A stretch of 64,000 bases of DNA, taken from contig NZ_CP065425.1 in the NCBI RefSeq assembly GCF_016772275.1, forward strand, positions 3,254,653-3,318,652, written 5' to 3'. Under the pieces are notes generated by a model. That model did no database searches. It saw only the letters and a program-made list of their open reading frames with translations, and was not told where the DNA came from. Shown one piece after another: positions 46,642 to 55,100 of this stretch (the stretch's first letter is position 1; every line of letters begins with the position of its first letter). Source of the stretch: Heyndrickxia vini (lineage in GTDB: Bacteria; Bacillota; Bacilli; Bacillales; Bacillaceae_C). Both the position numbers and the translations under genes were made by a program.

Positions 46642-47907
46642 ATGTTCAGAAAAACTCGTATTCAATTAACAATCGTAAACTCAATCGTTTTTATTATTTT
46701 AATTACCGGATTAGGCTTCATTATTTATAACTTTGTTAGCTCTTATATTTATAAAGATGTCGATCATTCATTACAAAATGCAATGAATGATTTGGAAAAA
46801 GGGAAATTACCACGTGTTACCGGTCCCCGATTAGGTATGGGTGGACCGCAATCCGTTACACTTCTTATTTGGGACAAACAGCAAAATTTAATCAACGGTA
46901 ATGATCTATTAAATCCAGAATTTATTGAGGAACACAAGGCAACATTTATACAAAAGCAAGCAAATAAATTAGAAGATCTTGAAGTAAAAGGATCCTATTA
47001 CCGCGCCATTTCTGTAAAGGTTCAGTTAAAAGATCAGCAAGTGTTCCTTGAATTTATTCGAAGTACAGAAATTGAGCATCATGTCATGGAACGATTATTA
47101 ACGATCATGATTGTTGGCTGTCTTATTGGGAGCTTATTAGCTATTATTGCTGGCTTTTATCTTGCTGAAAGGGCGTTGCTTCCAATAAAAAACGCTTGGA
47201 ATAAGCAACAGCAATTTGTTTCGGATGCATCCCATGAACTGCGAACACCACTTGCAGTCATTCAAGCCAAAAGTGAGATTTTATTACGAGAACCAGATGC
47301 GAAGATTGAAGAAAAAGCAGCGGATATTTCGATTGTTTTAAAAGAATGCCGTCGCTTAACGAAACTCGTAGCAAATTTATTGACACTTGCCCGTTCGGAT
47401 TCCAATGAAATCGAAATGGAGAAAAAGGAATTCTTTTTAGATGAACTTTTACATGACATCGTCGAGCATTATTCCGAAGTAGCTTTATTTCAAGGAAAAC
47501 AACTTACCCTCGACTCCTCCCCACCAATTTCTTTTTTCGGTGATAAGGATCGCATCCATCAGCTAATCGTCATTTTATTAGATAATGCGATGAAATATAC
47601 AAATGAAAACGGGGTTATTAAATTATCCTCTTATGAAACAAAGAACATGATTGGAATTGTTGTGGAGGATAATGGAATCGGTATGAAGGAAGAAGATGTG
47701 TCGAAGGTTTTTGACCGTTTCTACCAAGTTGATAAAGCGCGTTCCAAATCAACTAGTTTAGGTTTAGGGCTTTCCATTGCCAAATGGATCGTTGATAAGC
47801 ATGCGGGCAAAATAAAAGTCGAAAGTAATTTAGGTGAAGGCAGCCGCTTCGAGATTCAATTTTCCAAACGAGAAACGCTTAAAATACAAAAAGGAAAAAC
47901 CTACTAG
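46642..47907 (+). CDS. Two-component sensor histidine kinase
   Basis: 421 aa. Helices at residues 8-32 and 153-175 enclose a 110-residue extracellular domain. No extended HAMP; dimerisation H-box QFVSDASHELRTPLAVI with His198, N-box DNAMKYTNENG, G1 VEDNGIGM and G2 SLGLGLSIAKW. A partner of the response regulator before it. Because the pair directly follows a YknXYZ-type exporter it probably regulates that transporter or senses the same stress; this is inference. Confidence 0.95.
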   Translation: MFRKTRIQLTIVNSIVFIILITGLGFIIYNFVSSYIYKDVDHSLQNAMNDLEKGKLPRVTGPRLGMGGPQSVTLLIWDKQQNLINGNDLLNPEFIEEHKATFIQKQANKLEDLEVKGSYYRAISVKVQLKDQQVFLEFIRSTEIEHHVMERLLTIMIVGCLIGSLLAIIAGFYLAERALLPIKNAWNKQQQFVSDASHELRTPLAVIQAKSEILLREPDAKIEEKAADISIVLKECRRLTKLVANLLTLARSDSNEIEMEKKEFFLDELLHDIVEHYSEVALFQGKQLTLDSSPPISFFGDKDRIHQLIVILLDNAMKYTNENGVIKLSSYETKNMIGIVVEDNGIGMKEEDVSKVFDRFYQVDKARSKSTSLGLGLSIAKWIVDKHAGKIKVESNLGEGSRFEIQFSKRETLKIQKGKTY

Positions 47908-47926
47908 ATTGGTTTTTCCTTTTTAA
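47887..47926 (+). terminator. Terminator overlapping the kinase gene's 3' end
   Basis: AAAAAGGAAAAACC (47888-47901) and GGTTTTTCCTTTTT (47911-47924), with the kinase stop codon inside the loop region. Confidence 0.85.
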
Positions 47927-47927
47927 T

Positions 47928-48353
47928 TTATCGTTCAACCGAAGGCACAGTCTTCTGTTTTCTTTTTTTATTCGCTCTTGCAATGATGATTGCCAAAACG
48001 ATACCTGTAATAGACAAAATAAGCATACCTATTGCTGCAATGAGACCAACTATTCCATTGTGCAGGCTTCGAATATTCATACTTAATGAATTTATGCTTC
48101 GATTCTCTCCAAATTCACCATTTCCTTGCCTAAATGGTTTATTAGGAACTGTGGTCGATCCATTTTGTGCAGCAGTATTTCCTTCTGTGGTTGATTCTTG
48201 TTGCTCATTCATCATCCCTTGTTGTGGTGGAAATTGCCGCTCTCCTCTACCTTGCTCTTGGAAATACAAATAAATTCCAGTAACTGATTCTATTAATAGA
48301 AAGATTGACACAATAATTCCTACCCAAAAATGAAGTCTTCTCACCTTTTTCAT
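47928..48353 (-). CDS. PepSY-associated-TM-like small membrane protein
   Basis: 141 aa from the ATG at 48353 (GGAG 7 bases upstream). Two helices with the same motif: RRLHFWVGIIVSIFLLIESVTG near residue 5 and RSLHNGIVGLIAAIGMLILSITG near residue 90 (parts), the LHxxxG pattern of PepSY-associated transmembrane proteins. Between them is an extracellular Gln/Asn/Gly-rich loop of about 60 residues. Convergent with the two-component genes, so it may be part of the same envelope response; function unknown. Confidence 0.7.
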   Translation of the reverse strand: MKKVRRLHFWVGIIVSIFLLIESVTGIYLYFQEQGRGERQFPPQQGMMNEQQESTTEGNTAAQNGSTTVPNKPFRQGNGEFGENRSINSLSMNIRSLHNGIVGLIAAIGMLILSITGIVLAIIIARANKKRKQKTVPSVER

Positions 48354-48532
48354 CCCAAATCTCCTCTCCAAAATGAACTATTGTTTTTATTGGACAAGTT
48401 GATTATGCGGGATTTCGCTTAAATTTCGCTTAAAATTTACGACTATAATCTTACGTAAAACTAAGACTCTAGTCCGTTAAAAAACGACTATATTTCTATA
48501 AAATTAAGTACGATAATGAAAGGGGGATTGGA

Positions 48533-48937
48533 ATGACGAAAGATACACCAACAAATACAAATCAAATTGGAAGAATGATTTTCCTCATACTCTCAATACT
48601 ATTTATTATGTGTTTGCTCACCCAAGTATTTTTTGCGGGTCTAGCTATTTTTATCAATCCATCGAATTGGGCAAACCATACAAACTTTATCCATTTCTTT
48701 GAATGGCTTCCGCTATTAATGCTGATTACTAGTTTTGTAGGGAAATTGCCTGTCGGAATGCGTTGGCAAAGTGCCGGACTATTCGTTTTAATTTTTCTTA
48801 TGTATTTCACCGCACACAGTAATACAATCGTACCAATCAAATATTCAGCTGCTGCACATCCTGTCATAGCAATGGTGCTGTTTATCCTTTCAGTAAATGT
48901 TACACAACGAGCGGCTCAAATGCTCAGACACAAATAA
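48533..48937 (+). CDS. DUF6220-type four-helix membrane protein
   Basis: 134 aa, four helices (residues 12-37, 52-68, 76-92, 105-124). The conserved-looking features are NHTNFIHFFEWLPLLM and HSNTIVPIKYSAAAHPVIAM with several His. Family of unknown function. AAAGGGGGATT precedes the ATG. Divergent from the PepSY-TM-like gene. Confidence 0.7.
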   Translation: MTKDTPTNTNQIGRMIFLILSILFIMCLLTQVFFAGLAIFINPSNWANHTNFIHFFEWLPLLMLITSFVGKLPVGMRWQSAGLFVLIFLMYFTAHSNTIVPIKYSAAAHPVIAMVLFILSVNVTQRAAQMLRHK

Positions 48938-49114
48938 CAATTAGTTTATCTTTAGGGCATTACCTTCATTAGATGATGCTCTATTTTTCATATTCTTCAT
49001 CAAATGACCATTAAATTCTTGTAGATTGGAAGCGGAAAGTAAGATAAAATGGAAACGATTATATGTTTTATGTGAATAGAGAAATTAATAGTTTAATGAT
49101 AGGAGAATAAACTT

Positions 49115-49714
49115 ATGTCTTTTTCGGAAATTAACATTGATGTTTTTCGATCAATAAATAATGTGGGAAAAGAAATACCTGCCACCCAACCGGTTGCGGT
49201 TTTTGTGGCTGAATACATGCTGTATTTTTTAATTTTAGCACTTCTCGTTCATTGGTTTACTAGAAGACCAAAGAATCGAATGATGGTGATTCAAGCAGTG
49301 GTTGCTACTGCAATTGCAGAGGTTCTTGGCAAAATAGCCGGTAAACTGTACTCCCACCATCAACCTTTTGCTGAATTACCACATGTGAATAAATTAGTCG
49401 AACATGCCATTGATAATTCATTCCCGAGTGATCACTCAATTATCTTCTTTTCCATTTGTTTCTCCTTTTTTCTTGTTCGGAAAAAGGAATGGTGGCTATG
49501 GATTGTTCTTGCCATTCTTGTCGCCATTTCGCGTGTGATGGTCGGAGTTCACTATCCAGTTGACGTTGCTACTGGAGCACTTTTGGGTATTATTTCGGCA
49601 CTTATCGTTTATTGGATTGTTCCAAAACTAGCTTTCATTAAGCAATTGCTTCGCATGTATGAAAAAGTAGAAAATCGAGTTCTTCCGTCGAAAAACAAAA
49701 CGGAGAACTACTGA
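49115..49714 (+). CDS. bcrC: Undecaprenyl-diphosphatase, BcrC type
   Basis: PAP2-fold membrane phosphatase that recycles undecaprenyl-PP to undecaprenyl-P for wall synthesis and gives bacitracin tolerance. 199 aa. Catalytic motifs KIAGKLYSHHQPF (Lys), NSFPSDHS near residue 106 and SRVMVGVHYPVDV near residue 144, with the His and Asp. Five or six helices. AGGAG before the ATG; a bidirectional terminator follows. Confidence 0.93.
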   Translation: MSFSEINIDVFRSINNVGKEIPATQPVAVFVAEYMLYFLILALLVHWFTRRPKNRMMVIQAVVATAIAEVLGKIAGKLYSHHQPFAELPHVNKLVEHAIDNSFPSDHSIIFFSICFSFFLVRKKEWWLWIVLAILVAISRVMVGVHYPVDVATGALLGIISALIVYWIVPKLAFIKQLLRMYEKVENRVLPSKNKTENY

Positions 49715-49725
49715 TTATATTTATA

Positions 49726-49768
49726 AAGAAAAAAGATGACGAAACGTTTCGCCATCTTTTTCTTTATT
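49726..49768. terminator. Bidirectional terminator between bcrC and the ABC importer
   Basis: Arms AAAGAAAAAAGATG(A)CGAAAC and GTTTCG(C)CATCTTTTTCTTT; A and T runs on both sides serve the convergent genes. Confidence 0.85.
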
Positions 49769-51284
49769 TATTCAGAATCCCATGCTTTTGCAAATATTGC
49801 TTCGCAACCTGTTCAGCTGATTGTCCATCGACATTTACTAAATAATTCATTTCCTGCATCTCATCCTCGGTGATCTTCCCTGCTAGCTTATTTAATATTT
49901 CTCTCAACTCCGGATATTTTTTTAATGTTTCCTTTCTTAATAATGGAGCTCCTTGATAGGGTGGAAAAAGATGTTTATCGTCCTGTAAAATTTTCATATT
50001 ATATTGCTTTAATTCGCTGTCTGTCGAATAAGCATCTAATAATTGAATATCCCCTTGTTTCAGCGCATTATAGCGCAATTTAGGCTCCATCGTTTGCATA
50101 TGTGGGAATTCAATTCCATACTTCTTGATGATTCCTTTGTAGCCATCTTCCCGATCAGAGAATTCTAAGGTGAAGCCAACTTTTACACGATTTTGTACCT
50201 TTGTTAAGTCTGAGATCGTTTGTAAGTTATTGTTTTTTGCATAATCAGTTGGAACTGCAAGTGCATATGTATTACCATACTTCATTGGCTTTAACATGAT
50301 CATCTTATATTTCGCAAGCATTCCATTTTCAGCTTGCTCATACACATCAGCTGCATCCGTACTTACAGCCTCTTCTTTTAAAAAAGTAGAAATGGCTGTT
50401 CCCGTAAATTCGGGATAAATATCGATATCACCTGATTTTAATGCATTAAAAACCATTGATGTTTTCCCTAAACCGGGTTTTAATTCCACCGTTAAATCTG
50501 TGTCTTCTTCAATCAATAATTTATACATATTAATTAATATCTCGGGTTCCGCGGCAAGTTTTCCGGCAATAACAAGCTTTTCCCCTTTATTTCCGCCTAT
50601 TTGCGGGATAACGATGATAAGCAGTACAGCTACAATAGCAATGCCGCCAATTTGCATCGTTCGCTTGAAAGGATAGCGTTCAATCATACGTAGGACGACA
50701 TCAAAAATAATCGCTAATAACGCAGCGGGAACGGCACCTAAAATAATGAGATAATGATCATTGCGATCGATACCAAGAAGGATAATATCTCCTAATCCGC
50801 CCGCGCCAATCAATGCTGCAAGGGTAGCCGTTCCGACGATTAGAACCGTTGCTGTTCGAATTCCTGCCATTATAACAGGAAAAGCTAGTGGCAGCTCCAC
50901 CTTAACTAATCGTTTTCGATTATTCATTCCCATTGCATGTGCCGCCTCAATTAATGAGGCATCCACTTCCTTAATGCCTGTATACGTATTTCGTAATATC
51001 GGTAATAACGCATATACAACAAGGGCAATAATCGCTGGTACTGTCCCGATGCCAACTAACGGAATTAATAATCCCAATAATGCCAAGGAAGGGATGGTTT
51101 GAAAGATGGCCGCAATGCCCATGACCGCTTCCGCAATTTTTCTGTGCTTTGTAATGTAGATGCCTACGGGTATTCCAATCAATATCGCAATTAGGAGTGC
51201 AATAAACGAAATTTGCAGATGTTCTAAAAAGGCTTGGAATAGTTGTCCTTTTCGCTGTTCAAATACTTGGATTAACCGATCCAT
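49764..51284 (-). CDS. Fused ABC permease and substrate-binding protein (OpuF/EgtU-type)
   Basis: 506 aa. Residues 1-215 are a six-helix ABC permease (GIPVGIYITKHRKIAEA, EAAHAMGMNNRKRLVKVELP coupling region and MAGIRTATVLIVGTATLAALIGAGG). From about residue 233 comes an OpuAC-type binding domain (KLVIAGKLAAEPEILINMYK, GDIDIYPEFTGTAI, NTYALAVPTDYAK). Such fusions occur in OpuFB (glycine betaine/choline, Bacillus) and EgtU (ergothioneine). No signal peptide is needed because the binding domain follows the last helix. The substrate cannot be decided by eye. Gene 3 bases downstream of its ATPase. Confidence 0.88.
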   Translation of the reverse strand: MDRLIQVFEQRKGQLFQAFLEHLQISFIALLIAILIGIPVGIYITKHRKIAEAVMGIAAIFQTIPSLALLGLLIPLVGIGTVPAIIALVVYALLPILRNTYTGIKEVDASLIEAAHAMGMNNRKRLVKVELPLAFPVIMAGIRTATVLIVGTATLAALIGAGGLGDIILLGIDRNDHYLIILGAVPAALLAIIFDVVLRMIERYPFKRTMQIGGIAIVAVLLIIVIPQIGGNKGEKLVIAGKLAAEPEILINMYKLLIEEDTDLTVELKPGLGKTSMVFNALKSGDIDIYPEFTGTAISTFLKEEAVSTDAADVYEQAENGMLAKYKMIMLKPMKYGNTYALAVPTDYAKNNNLQTISDLTKVQNRVKVGFTLEFSDREDGYKGIIKKYGIEFPHMQTMEPKLRYNALKQGDIQLLDAYSTDSELKQYNMKILQDDKHLFPPYQGAPLLRKETLKKYPELREILNKLAGKITEDEMQEMNYLVNVDGQSAEQVAKQYLQKHGILNK

Positions 51285-51287
51285 TCG

Positions 51288-52247
51288 TTATGCCCTCCCT
51301 TCTTCTTGGCTGGCTAAATATTGGATAACAGTATGGCTAGTTACAGTGCCGATTATTTTGTTATCGTGTTCAACAGCGATTTCACCATCACTGGCTAAGA
51401 TGGATAGTAGAGCAGAAAGTTTTTCCCCTGTCGAAATAGTTTTCAACGAATAAGACGGAGTTGGATTGGGGATAATCCACTGAAGCAAACTCTCAACGAG
51501 CTCCTCTTCCCATTCACGTTTATCATTTTGTGTTTTTAAAAAACGTCGCACAAATTCATTTGCTGGATGATTGATAATTTGTTCAGGTGTATCAATTTGA
51601 ACAACCTGACCTTCCTTCATGATGCATATTCTATCCCCCAGTTTAAATGCTTCATGGATGTCATGTGTAACGAAAATGATTGTTTTATGTATTTGTTTTT
51701 TCATCGATAATAAATCATCTTGTAGTTGTTGCCGACTTAACGGGTCTAATGCACTGAAGGGTTCGTCCATTAAAATAATATCCGGATCGGCTGCCAGCGC
51801 CCGAATGACACCGACCCGTTGCTGTTGCCCACCTGAAAGTTCATCCGGTTTACGTTCTCGGAATTTCTCTGGCTCTAAGCCGACCATCGTTAATAACTCA
51901 TTAATCCGTTTGTTAATATCGGATTTTTTCCATTTCTTTAGCTCTGGAACCGTTGCAATATTTTCTGCAATCGTCATATGTGGAAAGAGGGCAATTTGTT
52001 GGAGAACATAACCAATATTCCATCGGAGGGAATGGATGTCATAGTCACCTACATTTTTATCTTGGATATAAATGTTTCCTTGTGACAACTCAATTAAACG
52101 ATTAATCATTTTCAATGTCGTCGTTTTTCCACAGCCACTTGGACCGATTAGGACAAAAAACTCCCCCTTATTGATCGAGAAATGCAAATTGTCGACAGCT
52201 TTTGTTCCATCAGGGTACTCCTTTGATACGTGTTCAAATCGAATCAT
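51288..52247 (-). CDS. ABC importer ATPase, quaternary amine type (OpuFA/EgtV-like)
   Basis: 319 aa. Walker A GPSGCGKTT near residue 37, signature [15 protein letters not shown] near residue 136, Walker B IILMDEPFSALDP. The last 75 residues carry one CBS-like motif (GEIAVEHDNKIIGTVTS) in place of the two full CBS domains of OpuAA-type proteins. AAAGGAG before the ATG; two-gene operon with the fused permease/binding protein. Confidence 0.9.
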   Translation of the reverse strand: MIRFEHVSKEYPDGTKAVDNLHFSINKGEFFVLIGPSGCGKTTTLKMINRLIELSQGNIYIQDKNVGDYDIHSLRWNIGYVLQQIALFPHMTIAENIATVPELKKWKKSDINKRINELLTMVGLEPEKFRERKPDELSGGQQQRVGVIRALAADPDIILMDEPFSALDPLSRQQLQDDLLSMKKQIHKTIIFVTHDIHEAFKLGDRICIMKEGQVVQIDTPEQIINHPANEFVRRFLKTQNDKREWEEELVESLLQWIIPNPTPSYSLKTISTGEKLSALLSILASDGEIAVEHDNKIIGTVTSHTVIQYLASQEEGRA

Positions 52248-52313
52248 TTTTTATCTCCTTTAATTTGATCTTCTTGGGTTCTATGTTGATTGGAGTGTAA
52301 ATCAATAGGTAGT

Positions 52314-52352
52314 AAAAAGGCTGTTTACCTAGTTTTGTAAACAGCCTTTTTT
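52314..52352. terminator. Terminator downstream of the phosphatase gene
   Basis: Arms AAAAAGGCTGTTTAC and GTAAACAGCCTTTTT around CTAGTTTT. It lies 8 bases after the phosphatase stop on the minus strand. Confidence 0.88.
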
Positions 52353-52359
52353 ATTCTTT

Positions 52360-53091
52360 CTAGCACGATGCTACGTTTGCCTTAACAAAATATTCCTTAA
52401 ACATGCCGTCTTTTATTTCTAAACAATTTAATTGATGTCCATATACACAGGCACCATCAATACCTATTTTTTTATTACCATAATATACATCAGCCTTTTC
52501 ATGCAAGTAAATTGCTGGTGTATGACCATGAATAATCGTCCGGGAAAAGGAATGATTTACTTGAAGAAACGGATCCCGTATCCATATCAATTCGTGATTA
52601 CTCGTTTTTTTCCAATCATCATGTTCCGGATTGATTCCTGCATGAACAAAAATGAACTCATTTGTTTCATAAAAATATGGGAGGTTTTCGATGAACGAAA
52701 CAATTTCTTTATGTGTTTCTTCGATTTTTTGCGCCCATTCTTGATATGTTGAGTCCTCTTCTGCAGGATGATTACAGCTCTCATCCAAGAAGGATTGTAT
52801 GGTTTCTAATGCTCCATTTCGAAAATATCTTTCCTTTTCACCAATCGGATCTGCTAACCAATTACAAAACATTTGATCATGATTACCTTTTATTGCTACG
52901 GCCCCATGCTTCTCTACTAATTCTTTCACGAAATAAATGACTTCTTTGCTGTTTTTTCCTCTATCCATGTAATCGCCTAAAAGTATCAATTGATCTACAC
53001 TAGAATCGTATTTTGCTAGTGATAATAATTCCTTAAACTCATGAAAACAACCATGGATGTCACTAATGACAAGAATTCTATTTTTATTCAT
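52360..53091 (-). CDS. Metallophosphatase, PPP/PrpE-type
   Basis: 243 aa. Metal-binding motifs SDIHGCFHE (residues 9-17), LLGDYMDRG near residue 37, KGNHD near residue 69, and later FVHAGINP and IIHGHTP. This is the serine/threonine protein phosphatase and symmetrical ApaH-like group, e.g. B. subtilis PrpE, which acts on bis(5'-nucleosyl)tetraphosphate or phosphotyrosine peptides. Substrate undetermined. Single gene. Confidence 0.88.
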   Translation of the reverse strand: MNKNRILVISDIHGCFHEFKELLSLAKYDSSVDQLILLGDYMDRGKNSKEVIYFVKELVEKHGAVAIKGNHDQMFCNWLADPIGEKERYFRNGALETIQSFLDESCNHPAEEDSTYQEWAQKIEETHKEIVSFIENLPYFYETNEFIFVHAGINPEHDDWKKTSNHELIWIRDPFLQVNHSFSRTIIHGHTPAIYLHEKADVYYGNKKIGIDGACVYGHQLNCLEIKDGMFKEYFVKANVASC

Positions 53092-53536
53092 ACGATACCC
53101 CTTTTCTTCTCTAAATAGTACAACTTTTCACATTTATTTTCTATTATCTTGTTTTTGTAAAGCTCTTTTTGCAAACTTTGTTGCTATTAGTCAGTATGAA
53201 AGTGATTTCCGCTCCAATCAGCCCTTCATAACGGAATTGTAAGTCGAAAAAATTGCAAAAAAAATTCAATAGATTGTTGCATCTAACAAATATGAAAACG
53301 CAGAGTGGATTGGAGCGGAAGGAGCTTGACTCCTGCGGGATATAGAGGAAAGGTCGAGACCCCGCAAGCGCGGAGCGCTGAGGAGGCTCGACTTCCTCCC
53401 CGCGGAAAGCAAGTGCCTGGAGCGGAAAGGAACGGTCAACGTCATTGATGTAATAATCGCTCCAACAATTAAAAAGTTCATATTCAGTTCATAAAGATTT
53501 TATATACTGCAAATACTCAACAAGGAAAGGAAAGAT
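53092..53536. other. Intergenic region before the DHA2 exporter
   Basis: 445 bases: a short fragment of repeat family B (TTTCCGCTCCAATCAGC) near 53206-53223 and a full family B copy (53295-53437). The frame 53266-53481 lies inside the repeat and is not a gene. AT-rich sequence after 53440 should hold the exporter promoter. Confidence 0.7.
53295..53437. repeat. Dispersed repeat family B, copy 5
   Basis: GAAAACGCAGAGTGGATTGG to GCGGAAAGGAACGGTC, about 143 bases, very close to copies at 21675 and 42737. Confidence 0.88.
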
Positions 53537-55072
53537 ATGATGGAAAACATTTTAAAAAATGAAAACCAACTTGTAACAAATAAAAGCAATAGAATTCTCG
53601 TTATGGTTGGGTTAATTATCGGGTTAATTTTTTCGGAATTAGATGAAACCGTAGTGAATACGGCGATGCCTACGATTATTCGTGATCTTGGCGGATTATC
53701 TATGTATGGATGGGTTGCCGGGGTTTATATGCTGGCATTATCAGCATTTATGCCGATTTTAGGAAAGCTGGCGGATTTAGTCGGACGAAAAAAGATTTAT
53801 TTAGCTTCGATGGCTTTTTTTATCGGAGGATCGATTGTTTGCGGACTATCCCAATCGATGACCATGTTATTGATTGGACGTGGCATTCAAGGATTAGGGG
53901 CTGGTGGATTGATGCCACTTGCGATGACCATCTCAAGTGATCTTTTTCCAGTTGAACAACGGGCGAAGGTTCAAGGGTTTATGGGACCAATTATGTTCAT
54001 TCCAATGTTATTAGGTCCGTTAATGGGTGGATTTTTCGTCGATCAAGTAAGCTGGCATTGGATTTTCTTTGTGAATATTCCAGTCGGAGTACTTGCAGCG
54101 GTTCTTTTAGCAAGTGGATTAAAGGAAGGAAACGAAAAGAAAAAAGTAATTATTGATTGGGCAGGTGCAATCTTGTTAGTATCTGCAATTATTTCGTTAT
54201 TGATCACTCCTGTACTAATTGAAAATGAAGGATATACATGGGGCTCACCATTCATAATTGGTTTGCTTTGCCTAGGTGTATTGCTGCTTGGTATTTTTAT
54301 TTGGGTGGAAACAAAGGTGAAGGAACCAATTGTGCCGCTTCACTTATTTAAAAATCGAAATATTTTAGTGTTATCAGTGATTGTATTTGCAGTAGGAATT
54401 GGGCTTATGGGATCTTTCTCTTCCTTCCCATATTTCGCACAAAATGTGTTAGGACTCTCACCGACGGAAGCTGGATATTTAACCCTGCCGATGATGGTAG
54501 GAGCAATTATCTCAGCGATGATTTCAGGATTTTTAATTACAAAGGTTCGTTATCGTGAATTATTCGGAATTGCCTTTATTATGCCGATTATTGGGTTCTA
54601 TTTATTTTCACATATGTCGATTCACACGACGATTATCCAAATTATTATTTTCTTTGTCATTACAGGGCTTGGCTTAGGGGTCATGTTTGGCGGAGATAAT
54701 TTAATCGTTCAAGAATCCGTTGAAAAAGAGCATAAAGGGATTGCTTTGGCGACTGTACCATTATTTCAATCAATCGGTGCAACAATCGGAGTAAGTATAT
54801 TTGGGACAATGCTATCGTCAACCCTTACATCAAAAGTAGGCGAGTTAGGATCAAAACTGCCTAAAAGCATGGCTGAAAATATGAGTGGATTGGTTGCGGG
54901 TGGTATTCCGAAAGGGCTCTCTCCTGAACTCTACACAAAAATAAAAACACTTTTTGTTGAATCATTCCAACATATTTATATGTATTCATTCATAATTGCT
55001 AACATCGCATTTGTCTTATGCTGGTTTTTGAAAAAAGAAGTTCTTTCATCAAAATCAGAAGAAGAGGTGTAA
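53537..55072 (+). CDS. DHA2-family MFS drug exporter (EmrB/QacA type, 14 helices)
   Basis: 511 aa. Helix 1 motif SELDETVVNTAMPTIIRDLG, loop motif LGKLADLVGRKKIYL and helix 5 GFMGPIMFIPMLLGPLMGG (motif C region, in part). Fourteen hydrophobic segments. Exports amphipathic drugs or dyes by proton antiport. No regulator is adjacent. AAGGAAAGGA before the ATG. It ends 5 bases before the convergent serine hydrolase. Confidence 0.93.
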   Translation: MMENILKNENQLVTNKSNRILVMVGLIIGLIFSELDETVVNTAMPTIIRDLGGLSMYGWVAGVYMLALSAFMPILGKLADLVGRKKIYLASMAFFIGGSIVCGLSQSMTMLLIGRGIQGLGAGGLMPLAMTISSDLFPVEQRAKVQGFMGPIMFIPMLLGPLMGGFFVDQVSWHWIFFVNIPVGVLAAVLLASGLKEGNEKKKVIIDWAGAILLVSAIISLLITPVLIENEGYTWGSPFIIGLLCLGVLLLGIFIWVETKVKEPIVPLHLFKNRNILVLSVIVFAVGIGLMGSFSSFPYFAQNVLGLSPTEAGYLTLPMMVGAIISAMISGFLITKVRYRELFGIAFIMPIIGFYLFSHMSIHTTIIQIIIFFVITGLGLGVMFGGDNLIVQESVEKEHKGIALATVPLFQSIGATIGVSIFGTMLSSTLTSKVGELGSKLPKSMAENMSGLVAGGIPKGLSPELYTKIKTLFVESFQHIYMYSFIIANIAFVLCWFLKKEVLSSKSEEEV

Positions 55073-55100
55073 GTGTCTTAAAGGGCACTTACACCCTTTT
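55062..55100. terminator. Terminator shared by convergent genes and overlapping both ends
   Basis: Arms GGTGTAAGTG and CACTTACACC. The left arm includes the exporter stop TAA (55070-55072), the right arm lies in the coding end of the minus-strand serine hydrolase gene, with T/A runs outside. Confidence 0.78.
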
